Below are positions 1 to 9,700 of a DNA stretch of 64,000 nt, one piece after another; within the stretch, counting starts at the first letter, position 1, and each line of letters opens with the position of its first letter. Under the pieces are notes generated by a model. It was not told the DNA's origin, searched no databases, and saw only the letters and a list, made by a program, of their open reading frames with translations. Origin of the DNA: Ferruginivarius sediminum (lineage in GTDB: Bacteria > Pseudomonadota > Alphaproteobacteria > Kiloniellales > Rhodovibrionaceae); the NCBI RefSeq assembly GCF_003344765.1, contig NZ_QPMH01000003.1:186001-250000 (forward strand), read 5' to 3'. The translations under genes were made by a program, and so were the position numbers.

Positions 1-1
1 A

Positions 2-547
2 AGCGTCGACTTGCCACGCATCAGCGCGTTCGAGCCTGTGGTCGCGCGGAACCTGTTCTCGACGAAACGCCAGCCGCCACCGCTCCAGGACGAAAACGAC
101 GACGACGCGCCGCGCCGCGTCGCACCATTGAAGCTGACGCTGTCGGGCGTGGTGCTGAGCGACAGCCAGCGCGTCGCCATCCTGAACGACCCGACGCGCC
201 AGGAGACGCTACGCATGGCGCTTGGCGAGAAACACGACGGCTGGCAACTGATCCAGGTGCAGGCGCGCAGCGCCACCTTCGTGCGCGGAAGCGACGAACG
301 GACCATCGACATGTCCTTCGCCACCGCCGGCGAAGAGCAAGGCCCCCGCAAGCTTGGTCAGGATTTGCGCAGCGAGCCGCAACGCCGGCAGCAGACCCAG
401 CGGACGTCGCAACCCTCGCAACCGGCCAGCGGCACGCGGAACTTCGATGTCTCGGTGCAGCCCAGCCGCGTCGACGCGAACGGCAATCCGGTCCGCGCTT
501 CCCGCCAGATCAGCGTCGACGAGCGCCGCAGCGGCTTCAACGATTAG
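2..547 (+). CDS. GspC-like type II secretion protein, 3' part (runs off left edge)
   Basis: The frame is open to the first base, so the gene probably starts upstream; a TTG at 11 is the only in-window start candidate and lacks a convincing ribosome binding site. The visible part has a NLFS-proline linker and then a beta-rich segment (LKLTLSGVVL ... RVAILNDP ... GWQLIQVQARSATFV) that matches the HR (homology region) of GspC, the inner-membrane protein that links the type II secretion platform to the GspD secretin. The C-terminal third is Gln/Arg/Ser-rich and probably disordered. It converges on the M50 gene at 568. A GspC or GspN role is inferred from the HR pattern only; the rest of a T2SS operon would have to lie to the left. 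Confidence 0.5.
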   Translation, partial: SVDLPRISAFEPVVARNLFSTKRQPPPLQDENDDDAPRRVAPLKLTLSGVVLSDSQRVAILNDPTRQETLRMALGEKHDGWQLIQVQARSATFVRGSDERTIDMSFATAGEEQGPRKLGQDLRSEPQRRQQTQRTSQPSQPASGTRNFDVSVQPSRVDANGNPVRASRQISVDERRSGFND

Positions 548-567
548 GCTCGTCCCGGCCCCGGACC

Positions 568-2763
568 TCAGAACCCGCTTTCCCGCACAAGGACCGCGGC
601 GGCGGTGCGCCAGAGGCGGTCGATCACGCTGCGCGCCTCGCCGTCGATCATGACCGCTCCACGAACCACCTGTTGCGGGGCCACACTGCCGCCCTCCGGC
701 CGCAGTTCGATGCGATAGACGGCCTCGCGCGGGACCAGTCCGCTGCCGGCAACCTGCGCCTCGGCATCCCGGCTTCGCCGGCTTTCGACCGCGACCGTTC
801 CGCCGTGGACGGAAGCCACATACGGGATATCGATGCGGGCTGCGTTCACACTTTCAATATCCGCGACGCGGGCATCCAGGGGTGGCCGGGCCGGATCCTC
901 GGGATAGAAGCGCGCCTTGGCCCCCGGTGCGAAGCGCGGCAGGTCGCTCCCCCGGACGTAACCGCGCAGCGCGGCTTTTCCCGGCGACACGATACGGCCC
1001 AGTGGCTGATTCGGGGCGACCCACTGCCCCACCTGGAGTTCGCGCGGCCGCTCGACCAGGAGTCCCGGTTCCGGCGCGCGGACCGTCAGGCGCGCGCGCT
1101 GCGAGAGCAGCCCGCGCAGACGCGTGCGGTCCGCCGCCAGTTCCTGCTCCAGCACGTGCAGACGCTGTAGTGCCGCACTGCTCGCCGCCTGCCGGCGCAG
1201 CAGCATTTCGCCAAGCGCGATGCGCCGCCGGGTCTGGGCGATCTCGTGCGACAGCTCCGGCGCCTCCAGGCGATAGAGCACCTCGCCCTTGCGTACGCGT
1301 GCGCCCCGCCGGGCATGGATTTCGACGATGCGGGCGGCCACCGGGGGATAGAGTGTCGCGCGCCGCTCGGCCTGTAGCACCGCCGGCGCCTCGACCCGGC
1401 CCTGCCACGGCCATGCCAGCAGGAAAACCACGCCGCCCAGCACCGCCAGCGCGATCAGGGTGTTCAGGTTCAGCCGCATCTCGCCCCGCCGCCGCCACCA
1501 GACCGCGAACTCCGCCGCGATCGGGCGGCCGATGAACCAGCCAAGCTCGACCGTCATCAGCAGAAGCCCCAGCAGCTTGAAGAAAACCGTGTAGACCAGG
1601 AGCGCAATTCCGAGAAACAGGAAGAAGCGCCAAACCCACGTCGAGTAGGCATAGACCAGCAACAACCGGTGTGTTCTGGCATGAAACCGCTCCGGCACCG
1701 GATCGCCGAAGCCGAACAGCGCCTCGCGCAGCCGCCACCGCCCAAGCGCGAAGCCGCGCGCCTGCAAGTTCTGGATACCCAGCCAGTCGGACAGCAGGTA
1801 ATAGCCATCGAAGCGCAGAAACGGGTTCAGATTGACCAGCAGCGTCATCGTCCAGGTCACGGTCGCCAGCAGGAAGGTGGCGCTGCGCACCGGCCCGTCG
1901 GGCAGAAAAGCCCAGGCGAAGGTTGCCAGCAGCGCCAGCATCAGCTCCGCCAGCATCCCCGCCGCGCCGATCAGCAGCCGCTGCCGCCGCGAGGTCAGGC
2001 GCCAGGCATCGGTGGTATCGGTGTAGAGGACGGGATAGAACACCAGGAACGCCACGCCCATTGTCGTCACCCGGCAGCCGAAGCGCTTGGCGACATAGCC
2101 GTGGGCCAGCTCGTGGAACACCTTGGCACAGGCCAGCGCGACAACGAACCAGCCCGCACGCTCCCACGAGAAGAAGGAGACGAAGGTGTGCGTGAACGCT
2201 TCCCATTGGCGGATGACCAGGATCAGCCCGATCAGTCCCAGCACGATGCAAAGCCGCACGAAGGCGGCCGTCATCAGCGGACGCACCAGCGGCAGCGTCG
2301 CATCCAGGAAGCCGTCCGGCCGCACCAGCGGGATGCGGAAGAACAGATAGCGATGCAGAAGCCAGCGCCAGGGCGATACCCGTGCCTGCGCCGCCCGCCG
2401 GGCATGGCGCGCCGTCGCCTTGGGGCCGTCGCCGGCGATCAGGTCGTTCGTCTCCAGGAACCGCAGCAAATGCGCCATCTGCGCGGCGCCAACGCGCGCG
2501 GTCGTGCTGTCGTTCACCGCGGAAACCACCTCCGCCGGCGTACCGCGGTGCCACTCGCTCAACAGCAGGAAGGCGACGCGGCCGATGCGGAAGAAGCTGT
2601 TGCGTACGGGATCGAAGACCGTCCAGCTCGGCGCGCCGTCCGCGGCCGCCGGCCCTTCCAGCAACTGCAGATCCTCACGCAGGCGCGGCAGGACATCGGG
2701 CAGGCCGCCGCCTCCCCCGCCCGTCGCGGCCACGGCGGCGGCGCCGGTCACAGCCCAAGCCAT
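568..2763 (-). CDS. PqqD-like / M50 site-2 protease / HlyD fusion membrane protein
   Basis: 731 residues. Residues 45-112 resemble the PqqD fold (a peptide-binding winged helix). Several membrane segments follow (about 165-185, 203-215, 233-250, 265-310, 375-405). The M50 zinc site HELAH is at 217-221, and the second M50 motif NPFLRFDGYYLL is at 313-324 with the metal-ligand Asp at 319. Residues about 445-700 carry a HlyD/biotinyl-lipoyl periplasmic adaptor with a coiled-coil hairpin. Site-2 proteases cleave substrates within the membrane; fusion to an adaptor suggests it handles or anchors an exported substrate at the inner membrane. It is the last gene of the adhesin-export operon and its start overlaps the preceding gene by 16 bp. 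The domain architecture is clear; the substrate is unknown, and the giant protein at 6773-14065 is the obvious candidate. Confidence 0.8.
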   Translation of the reverse strand: MAWAVTGAAAVAATGGGGGGLPDVLPRLREDLQLLEGPAAADGAPSWTVFDPVRNSFFRIGRVAFLLLSEWHRGTPAEVVSAVNDSTTARVGAAQMAHLLRFLETNDLIAGDGPKATARHARRAAQARVSPWRWLLHRYLFFRIPLVRPDGFLDATLPLVRPLMTAAFVRLCIVLGLIGLILVIRQWEAFTHTFVSFFSWERAGWFVVALACAKVFHELAHGYVAKRFGCRVTTMGVAFLVFYPVLYTDTTDAWRLTSRRQRLLIGAAGMLAELMLALLATFAWAFLPDGPVRSATFLLATVTWTMTLLVNLNPFLRFDGYYLLSDWLGIQNLQARGFALGRWRLREALFGFGDPVPERFHARTHRLLLVYAYSTWVWRFFLFLGIALLVYTVFFKLLGLLLMTVELGWFIGRPIAAEFAVWWRRRGEMRLNLNTLIALAVLGGVVFLLAWPWQGRVEAPAVLQAERRATLYPPVAARIVEIHARRGARVRKGEVLYRLEAPELSHEIAQTRRRIALGEMLLRRQAASSAALQRLHVLEQELAADRTRLRGLLSQRARLTVRAPEPGLLVERPRELQVGQWVAPNQPLGRIVSPGKAALRGYVRGSDLPRFAPGAKARFYPEDPARPPLDARVADIESVNAARIDIPYVASVHGGTVAVESRRSRDAEAQVAGSGLVPREAVYRIELRPEGGSVAPQQVVRGAVMIDGEARSVIDRLWRTAAAVLVRESGF

Positions 2764-4106
2764 TGCCGCGCGGCCGCAACAGGCCGGCGGAACAGGTACA
2801 TCGCCAGCGGCACCGGATCGCCCAGCAGCTTCGCCGTGCCCTTAAGGCCGATGCGCGGACGCTCGCGCTTACCCGTGAAGTCCGCCAGGACGCGGTAGGC
2901 CAGCACGTCGCCCGGCGTCACCCGCGCCTCGTAGCTGGCCGATTCCAGAACCGCCGGAATGCGCTCAAGCGGCGCGGTGTCGAGGAACAGCGCCACCTTT
3001 GCGCCCGGCTCCAGGGCAATGGCGTCCTTCACTGGGAGGTCGACGCGAAGGCGCGTGTGCCGGGGGTCGGCGACCTGCATCACCCGTTCCCCCGTTTGCA
3101 CCGGACGGCCGATCCAGTCGTTGGCGTCGGTATAGACCGCCACGCCCGCCTGCTCCGCCTTGACGGTGACGCGCGACAGCCGTTCGCGCGCGTGCGCAAG
3201 TTCCGCCGCCCGCAGGTCGCGCTTGGCCTCCAGGATACGGAGCTGCGCGGTCTGCTCGCGGTCCGCGAACGCGCCCTGCGCGGCGCGGCGCAGCTCGGCC
3301 TCGGCGATGGCAAGCGAGCGTTCCGCCACCGCGACCGCGCTCTCAAGCTCGCTGGCCTCGAAACTGAACAGGGCATCGCCGGACGCCACCTGCTGGTTGG
3401 GCCTGACGTGCATCTCCGCGATGACGCCGTTCATCGGCGCGGCGACGACACGCGGCTTGCTGGCCACCACCTCGGCCGGCGCCAGCGCGCTTTGCGGCAC
3501 CGGCACGGCCAGTGCGCCCAGCGCGCTCGCAACCGCGAGCGCCGTCAGCACTCGGGGCCAGCGCCGCCGGCGGCGGCCCGCCCGCTTGCCCGCCAGCGCG
3601 CGCCAAGCATGGGCGTAGCAGTCGGCCAGACGTTCGGCGAGGACACTGTCGCCCGCGTGCCACGGCATTTCCCGGGACAGCCACAGCAGCCCCAGGCGCT
3701 CTCCGTCCGGCGCGACCAGGGGGACCAGCAGCACCTGTCCCGCGCCCCATTCCCGCCAGCCATCGCGCAACTCGGCCGGCACGTCGTCTTCCGTGACGGC
3801 GCGCGGCGCCGCCTTCGCCTCCCCGTGCGCGCCGCCATACGCACCGCCCAGCGCCGCCATCGCCCGCCCGACCCAACGGACGAAGGGGGCATCCCGCTCG
3901 ACCACCGAAACGCCGGAGACGTAGTCCACACGCAGGCCCGCCGTCCCGCCGCCGCTTGCCAGCACGGCCTGACGGTACTGCAGCAGCCGGCGCGTCTCGT
4001 TCACCATGGTGAAGGAAAGCGCTTCCACGCTTTCCGCGTGGCGCGCGGCACGCTCCAGTTCCAGGAAGGTGGAGAAGCCGCGAAGTTTCGGATCGTCGCT
4101 CTGCAT
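2748..4106 (-). CDS. GAF-like / HlyD family periplasmic adaptor
   Basis: 452 residues. Residues about 10-170 form a cytoplasmic GAF-like region (LLVPLVAPDGERLGLLWLSRE is characteristic of GAF beta strands). Then come a basic stretch (RRRRRWPR), one membrane helix at about 190-210, and a periplasmic HlyD adaptor with a lipoyl half-motif (VVAAPMNGVIAEMHVRPNQQV) followed by a coiled-coil hairpin at about 250-320. Such adaptors connect an inner-membrane component to a TolC-type channel. It lies between the plain HlyD gene and the M50 fusion in one operon. The cytosolic GAF-like part could sense a ligand or dock a partner, which is an inference. No ATPase or RND pump is encoded nearby to serve as the usual partner. 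Confidence 0.75.
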   Translation of the reverse strand: MQSDDPKLRGFSTFLELERAARHAESVEALSFTMVNETRRLLQYRQAVLASGGGTAGLRVDYVSGVSVVERDAPFVRWVGRAMAALGGAYGGAHGEAKAAPRAVTEDDVPAELRDGWREWGAGQVLLVPLVAPDGERLGLLWLSREMPWHAGDSVLAERLADCYAHAWRALAGKRAGRRRRRWPRVLTALAVASALGALAVPVPQSALAPAEVVASKPRVVAAPMNGVIAEMHVRPNQQVASGDALFSFEASELESAVAVAERSLAIAEAELRRAAQGAFADREQTAQLRILEAKRDLRAAELAHARERLSRVTVKAEQAGVAVYTDANDWIGRPVQTGERVMQVADPRHTRLRVDLPVKDAIALEPGAKVALFLDTAPLERIPAVLESASYEARVTPGDVLAYRVLADFTGKRERPRIGLKGTAKLLGDPVPLAMYLFRRPVAAARQWLGL

Positions 4107-4162
4107 CCGCCCTGCCGACCCGTCGGTGATGTACCAGCGGCAATTCCGCGTGATGGATGACC

Positions 4163-5044
4163 TCAGCCCTGCTCGTCGGGCCGGAAGCGTGCGGTCCCGC
4201 TCATGCCCGGGATCAGGTCGGGCGTTTCCGCCGCGAAGCGCCCGATCACCTGCACCGTCTGACTGACCGGGTCAATGCGCGCGCCCACCCGTTCCACGAC
4301 ACCGGGATAAACCGCACCCGTCTCGTCCACCTTGAGTTCAAAGCCCGCCCCCGGCGCCAGCCACGCAACCCAGCGGGAGGGCACGATCAGCCGGACCTCC
4401 GGGGCGCCCAGCGCGATTACGCTCAGCAGTTCCTGGTCCTGGCCGACGCTTTCGTAGCGGTTGACCGGCCGCGCCACCACCTTGCCGTCATAGGGTGCCG
4501 TCAGGCGGCAACGCTCCACGACAAGGCGCTTGCCGCGCACCGTCGCCTCCGCCTGATCCACCGCGACCTCGGCGAGCCCCACTTCCAGGTCGCCGATGGA
4601 GTTCAGACGCGCCAGCTTACGGCTGTTTTCCAGCTTCTTCCGCGCCGCTTCCAGTTCGGCCTCGGCGACGGCAAGCTGGGCCTTGTAGGCGGCGCAGTCG
4701 AAGCCGACCAGAAGATCGCCTTCCTCGAAGGCATCGCCCTCGTCGAACGGCAGCTTGACGATGCGCCCGGCGATCTCGCTGGACAGCACGGCCTCGGCCC
4801 GTGGCTCAACAAGGCCGCGCGCCTCGTAGCGGCCGAGCGGTCCGGGGCCGTTCTCGCGCAGGATGTCCCGCAGGGCCGGCGAGGGCGAAACGCTCTCCGC
4901 CCGTGAGGCAGGCTGCTCCTGCGCCGGCGCGGGTAACGCAAACAGGGTGAGACCGGCCAGGACGGCGGCGCACGCGGCGCCCGGCCAAGCCCCAGTCCCG
5001 CGTACGGTCATACGCAAGCGCGCCTCTCGCCTTGCTCCGAACAT
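4163..5044 (-). CDS. HlyD/RND-type periplasmic adaptor
   Basis: 293 residues with an N-terminal signal or anchor (about residues 20-42, ending at ALPAPAQEQ) and a compact membrane-fusion-protein fold: lipoyl half-motif (EIAGRIVKLPFDEGDAFEEGDLL), short hairpin, second lipoyl half (LTAPYDGKVVARPVNRYESVGQDQEL) and a beta-barrel region. It begins 6 bp after the tolC-like gene and is followed by a second adaptor gene, so the operon encodes three HlyD modules counting the M50 fusion. An internal ATG at 5011 is an alternative start. Adaptors of this length usually serve RND or ABC pumps, but none is present here. Its likely role is to seal the periplasmic gap to the TolC homologue. Confidence 0.8.
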   Translation of the reverse strand: MFGARREARLRMTVRGTGAWPGAACAAVLAGLTLFALPAPAQEQPASRAESVSPSPALRDILRENGPGPLGRYEARGLVEPRAEAVLSSEIAGRIVKLPFDEGDAFEEGDLLVGFDCAAYKAQLAVAEAELEAARKKLENSRKLARLNSIGDLEVGLAEVAVDQAEATVRGKRLVVERCRLTAPYDGKVVARPVNRYESVGQDQELLSVIALGAPEVRLIVPSRWVAWLAPGAGFELKVDETGAVYPGVVERVGARIDPVSQTVQVIGRFAAETPDLIPGMSGTARFRPDEQG

Positions 5045-5050
5045 GAATGG

Positions 5051-6655
5051 CTAGAACAGCTCACTCGTGGCCCCGGCTTCCGGTTCGCCCTGTTCGCCGC
5101 CGATATCCAGCTTGACCGAGCGCATGTGCAGCTCGCCGTTCCGCCAGCCGTCGAGCGTCGTCCTGATCGCCTGGGACACGGCCGCCACGCTGGCCGCCTC
5201 GACACGATCCGGCAATGGATCGGCGCCGACGGTGACGTAGACCCGCCCCAGCGCGTTGCGGGCGCGGGCGAAGGCCAGGTCCCGGCGCAGCTTCGCGATC
5301 AGGGCGTTCAACTCGCCCTGGATGACGGCGAGCTCGCCGCTGCTGCGCGCCTGGCTCTCCTTGCGAAGATGGCCGACGATGCGCGTCTCCACGTCGGCGA
5401 CCTCGGCGTTGGTGCGGAAGATATCCACCGCCTGCTGGTAGTTCCTGTACGAGACGTAGACTTGGCTGAGCACCGCCATCGACAGCGCCTGACGCCGCGA
5501 TATGGCGACCTTCTCCTGCGATTCCGCATGCTCGATGCGCGCCGGCGCCGACAACAGGTTGAGCAGGTTCCAACTCACCCGCACGCCGTAGTCGGCCCAG
5601 TCGTTGTTCACCAGGAAATCGTTGGAGTTCAGGTGATACCCGGTGTGGAACTCAAGGCCGGGAAGCAGCCGGACCAGCGCCTTGCGGGTCTCGTCCGCGC
5701 TCACCCGCGCCTGGTATTGCTCGCGCCGCAGTTCCGGGCGGTAGGCCAGCGCCAGATCCTCCATCACCTGCGGTTCGAGCGGCAGTTCCGGCACTTCAAG
5801 CGAGGCCCCGCCGGGCATCGCGACCTCGAAGTCCTGGTCGGGCGGCAGGTTCATCAGCGTCGCCAGTTCGATCTTCGCCAACGACAGGTCGCGGCGCAGG
5901 TCCTGCAGCTTCCGCTTCGCGTTCAGCAGCGTGCGCCGGTAGGTCAGTGCCTTGATCGGCGATTCCAGGCGAAGCTCCTGGATGCGCGCCGAGTCCTTCC
6001 GGGCCTTCTCGACGCGCTCCAGCAACGGGCCGACCTGCTTGGCAAGCCGCTGCGCCGCGACGGCGCGCCAGTACGCCGAGCGCACGTCCTGAATGATGCC
6101 GTGAACGACGCGCCGGCGCTGCTCATAGGCGATCAGCGCCCGGTCCGCCTGCTGGCGGGCGGTGAAGTAGCTGACGCCGAAGTCCAGAACGTTCCACGCC
6201 ACGTTCAGGTCGGCGCTGAGGATGTCGCGCTCCTCCGAGGTGGAGGGCGTCAGCGTTTCCTGACCCGTAAAGACATCCTGGCTTGACGAGGCGTTGAAGT
6301 TGGACCGGCTGCGGTAACCCGCCTCCGTCATCACCCGCGGCAGGAGGTCATAGCGCGACAGGTCGAGCTGGCGCTGCTTCAGCGCCTCCTCCATCACCGT
6401 CAGCCGATGATCCAGGTTATACATCACCGCCCGCGCCATCGCCTCGTGCAGCGTCACGGGTCCGTCGACCGGCTCCTGCTCGCGGAAGATGGAATCCAGA
6501 TCCTCCTGGATCCGCGCCTCGGTGTCCTTCTGGGTCAGCGGCGTCGGCTCCAGCGCGCAGCCGCCAGCCACCCCGCCCAGCAGCAACACCGCCGCCAGAC
6601 CGCGAAAGCCCCGCCAAAATCCGGACGCAGCGCGCCCCCTATCCGCCACCCGCAA
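5051..6655 (-). CDS. TolC family outer-membrane channel (lipoprotein)
   Basis: 534 residues. The TTG start at 6655 is supported by an AGGGGG ribosome binding site 7 nt upstream. An N-terminal hydrophobic segment ends in a lipobox (LLLGGVAGGC), so it is probably lipidated as in OprM-type TolC relatives. The body has the two helical hairpin repeats of outer-membrane factors, for example LNVAWNVLDFGVSYFTARQQAD and RVSWNLLNLLSAPARIEHAE. TolC proteins form trimeric export ducts across the outer membrane and periplasm. The gene sits between the giant adhesin and the adaptor genes in one transcription unit, which suggests a dedicated exit channel for that protein. Confidence 0.85.
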   Translation of the reverse strand: MRVADRGRAASGFWRGFRGLAAVLLLGGVAGGCALEPTPLTQKDTEARIQEDLDSIFREQEPVDGPVTLHEAMARAVMYNLDHRLTVMEEALKQRQLDLSRYDLLPRVMTEAGYRSRSNFNASSSQDVFTGQETLTPSTSEERDILSADLNVAWNVLDFGVSYFTARQQADRALIAYEQRRRVVHGIIQDVRSAYWRAVAAQRLAKQVGPLLERVEKARKDSARIQELRLESPIKALTYRRTLLNAKRKLQDLRRDLSLAKIELATLMNLPPDQDFEVAMPGGASLEVPELPLEPQVMEDLALAYRPELRREQYQARVSADETRKALVRLLPGLEFHTGYHLNSNDFLVNNDWADYGVRVSWNLLNLLSAPARIEHAESQEKVAISRRQALSMAVLSQVYVSYRNYQQAVDIFRTNAEVADVETRIVGHLRKESQARSSGELAVIQGELNALIAKLRRDLAFARARNALGRVYVTVGADPLPDRVEAASVAAVSQAIRTTLDGWRNGELHMRSVKLDIGGEQGEPEAGATSELF

Positions 6656-6772
6656 GATAGTCCCCCTCTCGTTCGAACGCTTCCGGCATCGCGCTTGAAA
6701 CCGTGCCGGAAACCTGCTCGCCCTTATCGTCCTTAAGCCCGCCCGGATGCACGCCGCGGCGCATCGGGCGGA

Positions 6773-9700
6773 TCAGCCTCGCACTCCCGTCCCCGCGCCG
6801 CCGGTCAGCGCGGCCGCCAGTGCGGCGGCATCCCGGTCGAAAGCGGCGGCGCGCTGTGCCACTTGGCGCGAGAAGCCAGCCGCCTCGACAAGCCCCGCAT
6901 CGCCTCCGGCCGACCCGTTGTCGCCGTCGGCAAGCGCGGCGGCGGCAAGATCGATCCAGTGCGCCCGGCCCGCCGCGCGCTCCGCCGCCACCCGGCCCGG
7001 CTGGGCCTCGGAAGCCGCGTCGCCTCCACCGCCGGTGTCCGCACCGGCGGCGGTACGTACAGGCTCCGCGTCCTCGGCTGGCTGCACGGCGGCCTGCCCA
7101 CCGCCGGAATCCTCGCCGCCAAGACCCAGCAGCGTCTCCAGGTCGAGCGGTCGCCACGCGCCGTCCTCGTAAATCAGCGCCTGATCGGCCTCCCCGGCCA
7201 GCCGCTGCAGCGCCAGACTCGTCCGCGGATCGCCCAGCGCCGCCTCGAACACCTCGTTGGCGGGGCCGCTTTCGGAGGCGGAGTCCGCGAAGCTGCGCGA
7301 CAGGGGCGAGTTGCCGCGGTTCAAGCTGCCCAGCACCGCTTCGACCCCGTTGCCGGAGACGTTCTCCGCAAAGGCCACCTGCGCGGTGCCTTCCGCCGTC
7401 TCGACAAGGGCGATGCGCACGGGGCCACGATTCAGGACCTCGATCGCGGGCGGCGCGGTGGTGCCGGATTCGACGGTCACCGCGAAGGTCGTGCTGGCGG
7501 TCGCGCCGCCGCTGTCTTCGGCGGTGACGCGAACCTGGAAGCTGCCGGTGTCGCCATCGCCCGGCTCGCCGGAGAACGTCCGCGTCGCCGCGTCGAAGCT
7601 CAGCCAGCCCGGCAGGGCCGAGCCATCCGCGCGGCTTGCCGAGAGCGTCAGCGCACCGCTGTCCTCAATGTCGTCGAAGATGCCGGCGGGAAGCTGGAAC
7701 GACAATTCCTCGCCAATCGCCGCCGTTTGGTCGGCCAACTGCCCTTCCACCATCGGCGCGTCGTTGACGGCCGCCACCTGGATGGTGAGGTTCGTCTGCG
7801 CGGCCGCGAAGGTGCCGCCGCTATCGCGGACCGTGTAGGCCAGGGAATCCGAGCCGTTGAAGTTCGCGTCCGGCCGATATTTCAGGCGCCCGGCATCGAT
7901 GTCCGCCTGCGCCACGACGCTGCCGGCGGTCAAGGTTTCGCCTGCACCCGCGCTGCCGTCGCCGTTGCCATCGACGAACAGCGTCCCGTCGGAGGGTGCG
8001 ACGTCGATGCGCACGCCGTTCAGGGCATCGCCCGCGTCTATATCGGTGAAGTTGAAGTCCGCCGTGGTCAGCGTGACGGTGCCGTCCTCGGCAATGTTCA
8101 GCGTCGTGGCGCCCGTGGTGGTCGGCGCATCGTTGACGCTGTCGACCGTGAGCGAGGCGGTGGCGGTGCCGGCGGAGAAGGCCGTGGCACCGCCGTTCGA
8201 CGAGGCGTCCGCCACGCCGCCCACCGCGCCGGTAGTCTGGTCCCAGGCCCGCACGTCCAGCGTCGCGGTTTCGCCGTTCTCGCCGTCCGGTACGTAGCGA
8301 AGCTGCGCCGCCGCATCCAGCAGCCGGGCGTTGGCGTCGGAGACCGCGCCCAGGTCGCTCCAGGTCGTCCCGCCGTCGGTGGAGAACTGCCAGGTGCCGT
8401 TGCCGGTGCTGGCCACCACCGCGATGCCGGAGGATGCACCCGCGTCCACGTCGTCGGCGGTGAGCCCGGCCAGGATCGCGGACACCGCCGTGCCGCCGGT
8501 CGTCGTGTCCTCGTCCGTCGTGCCCAGGTCGAACGGACCGCCCGCAAGCGTCGGCGCGTCGTTCAGGCCATCGACGGTGAGCGAGGCTGTTGCCGTGCCG
8601 GTCGAAAATGCAGCGGTGCCGCCGTTCGACGAGGCGTCCGCCACGCCGCCCACCGCGCCGGTAGTCTGGTCCCAGGCCCGCACGTCCAGCGTCGCGGTTT
8701 CGCCGTTCTCGCCGTCCGGTACGTAGCGAAGCTGCGCCGCCGTATCCAGCAGACGGGCGTTGGCGTCGGAGACCGCACCCAGGTCGCTCCAGGTCGTCCC
8801 GCCGTCGGTGGAGAACTGCCAGGTGCCGTTGCCCGTGCTGGCCACCACCGCGACGCCGGAGGATGCGCCCGCGTCCACGTCCCCGGCCGTGAGCCCGGCC
8901 AGAATCGCGGACACCGCCGTGCCGCCCGTCGTCGTGTCCTCGTCCGTCGTGCCCAGGTCGAACGGACCGCCCGCAAGCGTCGGCGCGTCGTTGACGCCGG
9001 TCACATCGACGCTGACGGTGTTTACCGCACTGGTCGCGGGGTTGGAGCCGGCGGCGGCGTCAGAGACCGTCACCTCGACCGTCCGCGTGCCCGTGGTGGG
9101 CGAGTCGCCGTCGGTGTTGCGATAGGCGACGGCGCGCAGCAGTGCATCCACCGAGCCGTCGCCCGGCTTGGCATTGGCGTTCAGCGTGACGACGAGGTCC
9201 GCCCCGCCGGTGCCGCCGGCGATGTCGCCGATCTTCACCGGCCCGCCGCCGGGATCGAAGAACACCTCGGTCCCGGTGACGGAGATCGCGCCGTTGTCCA
9301 CGATCTCCAGCACATCCTCGGCCGCCGCGCCACCGGCCGTGATCGACACGGTCAACGCGCCGCCGTCGAAGTCGGCGGAGTCGGCGTCCGTGACCGTGGC
9401 GTCGCCGCCGGAATCCAGCAACACGGCCGCCGCGCCCTCGGCATAGGTACGGCTTTCGCCGTCAAGGCCGGAGAGGACGGGCGGGTTCGGCGTCACGTCG
9501 ATGGTGAAGGCCGCGCTCGCGTCCTCGTCGCCGCCGTTCGCTATGCCGTCGTTATCCACCACGGTCAGGGTGAAATCGCGCGTGCCCAGACCCGACGGCG
9601 CATCGTAGGTCATCGCTTGCAGCAGCGTCTGCAACCGCGCCGGCGTCGCGTTCGCGCCCAGGTCCAGCGTCAGGGTGTTGCCGCCCTGCCCGTCGTTCAC

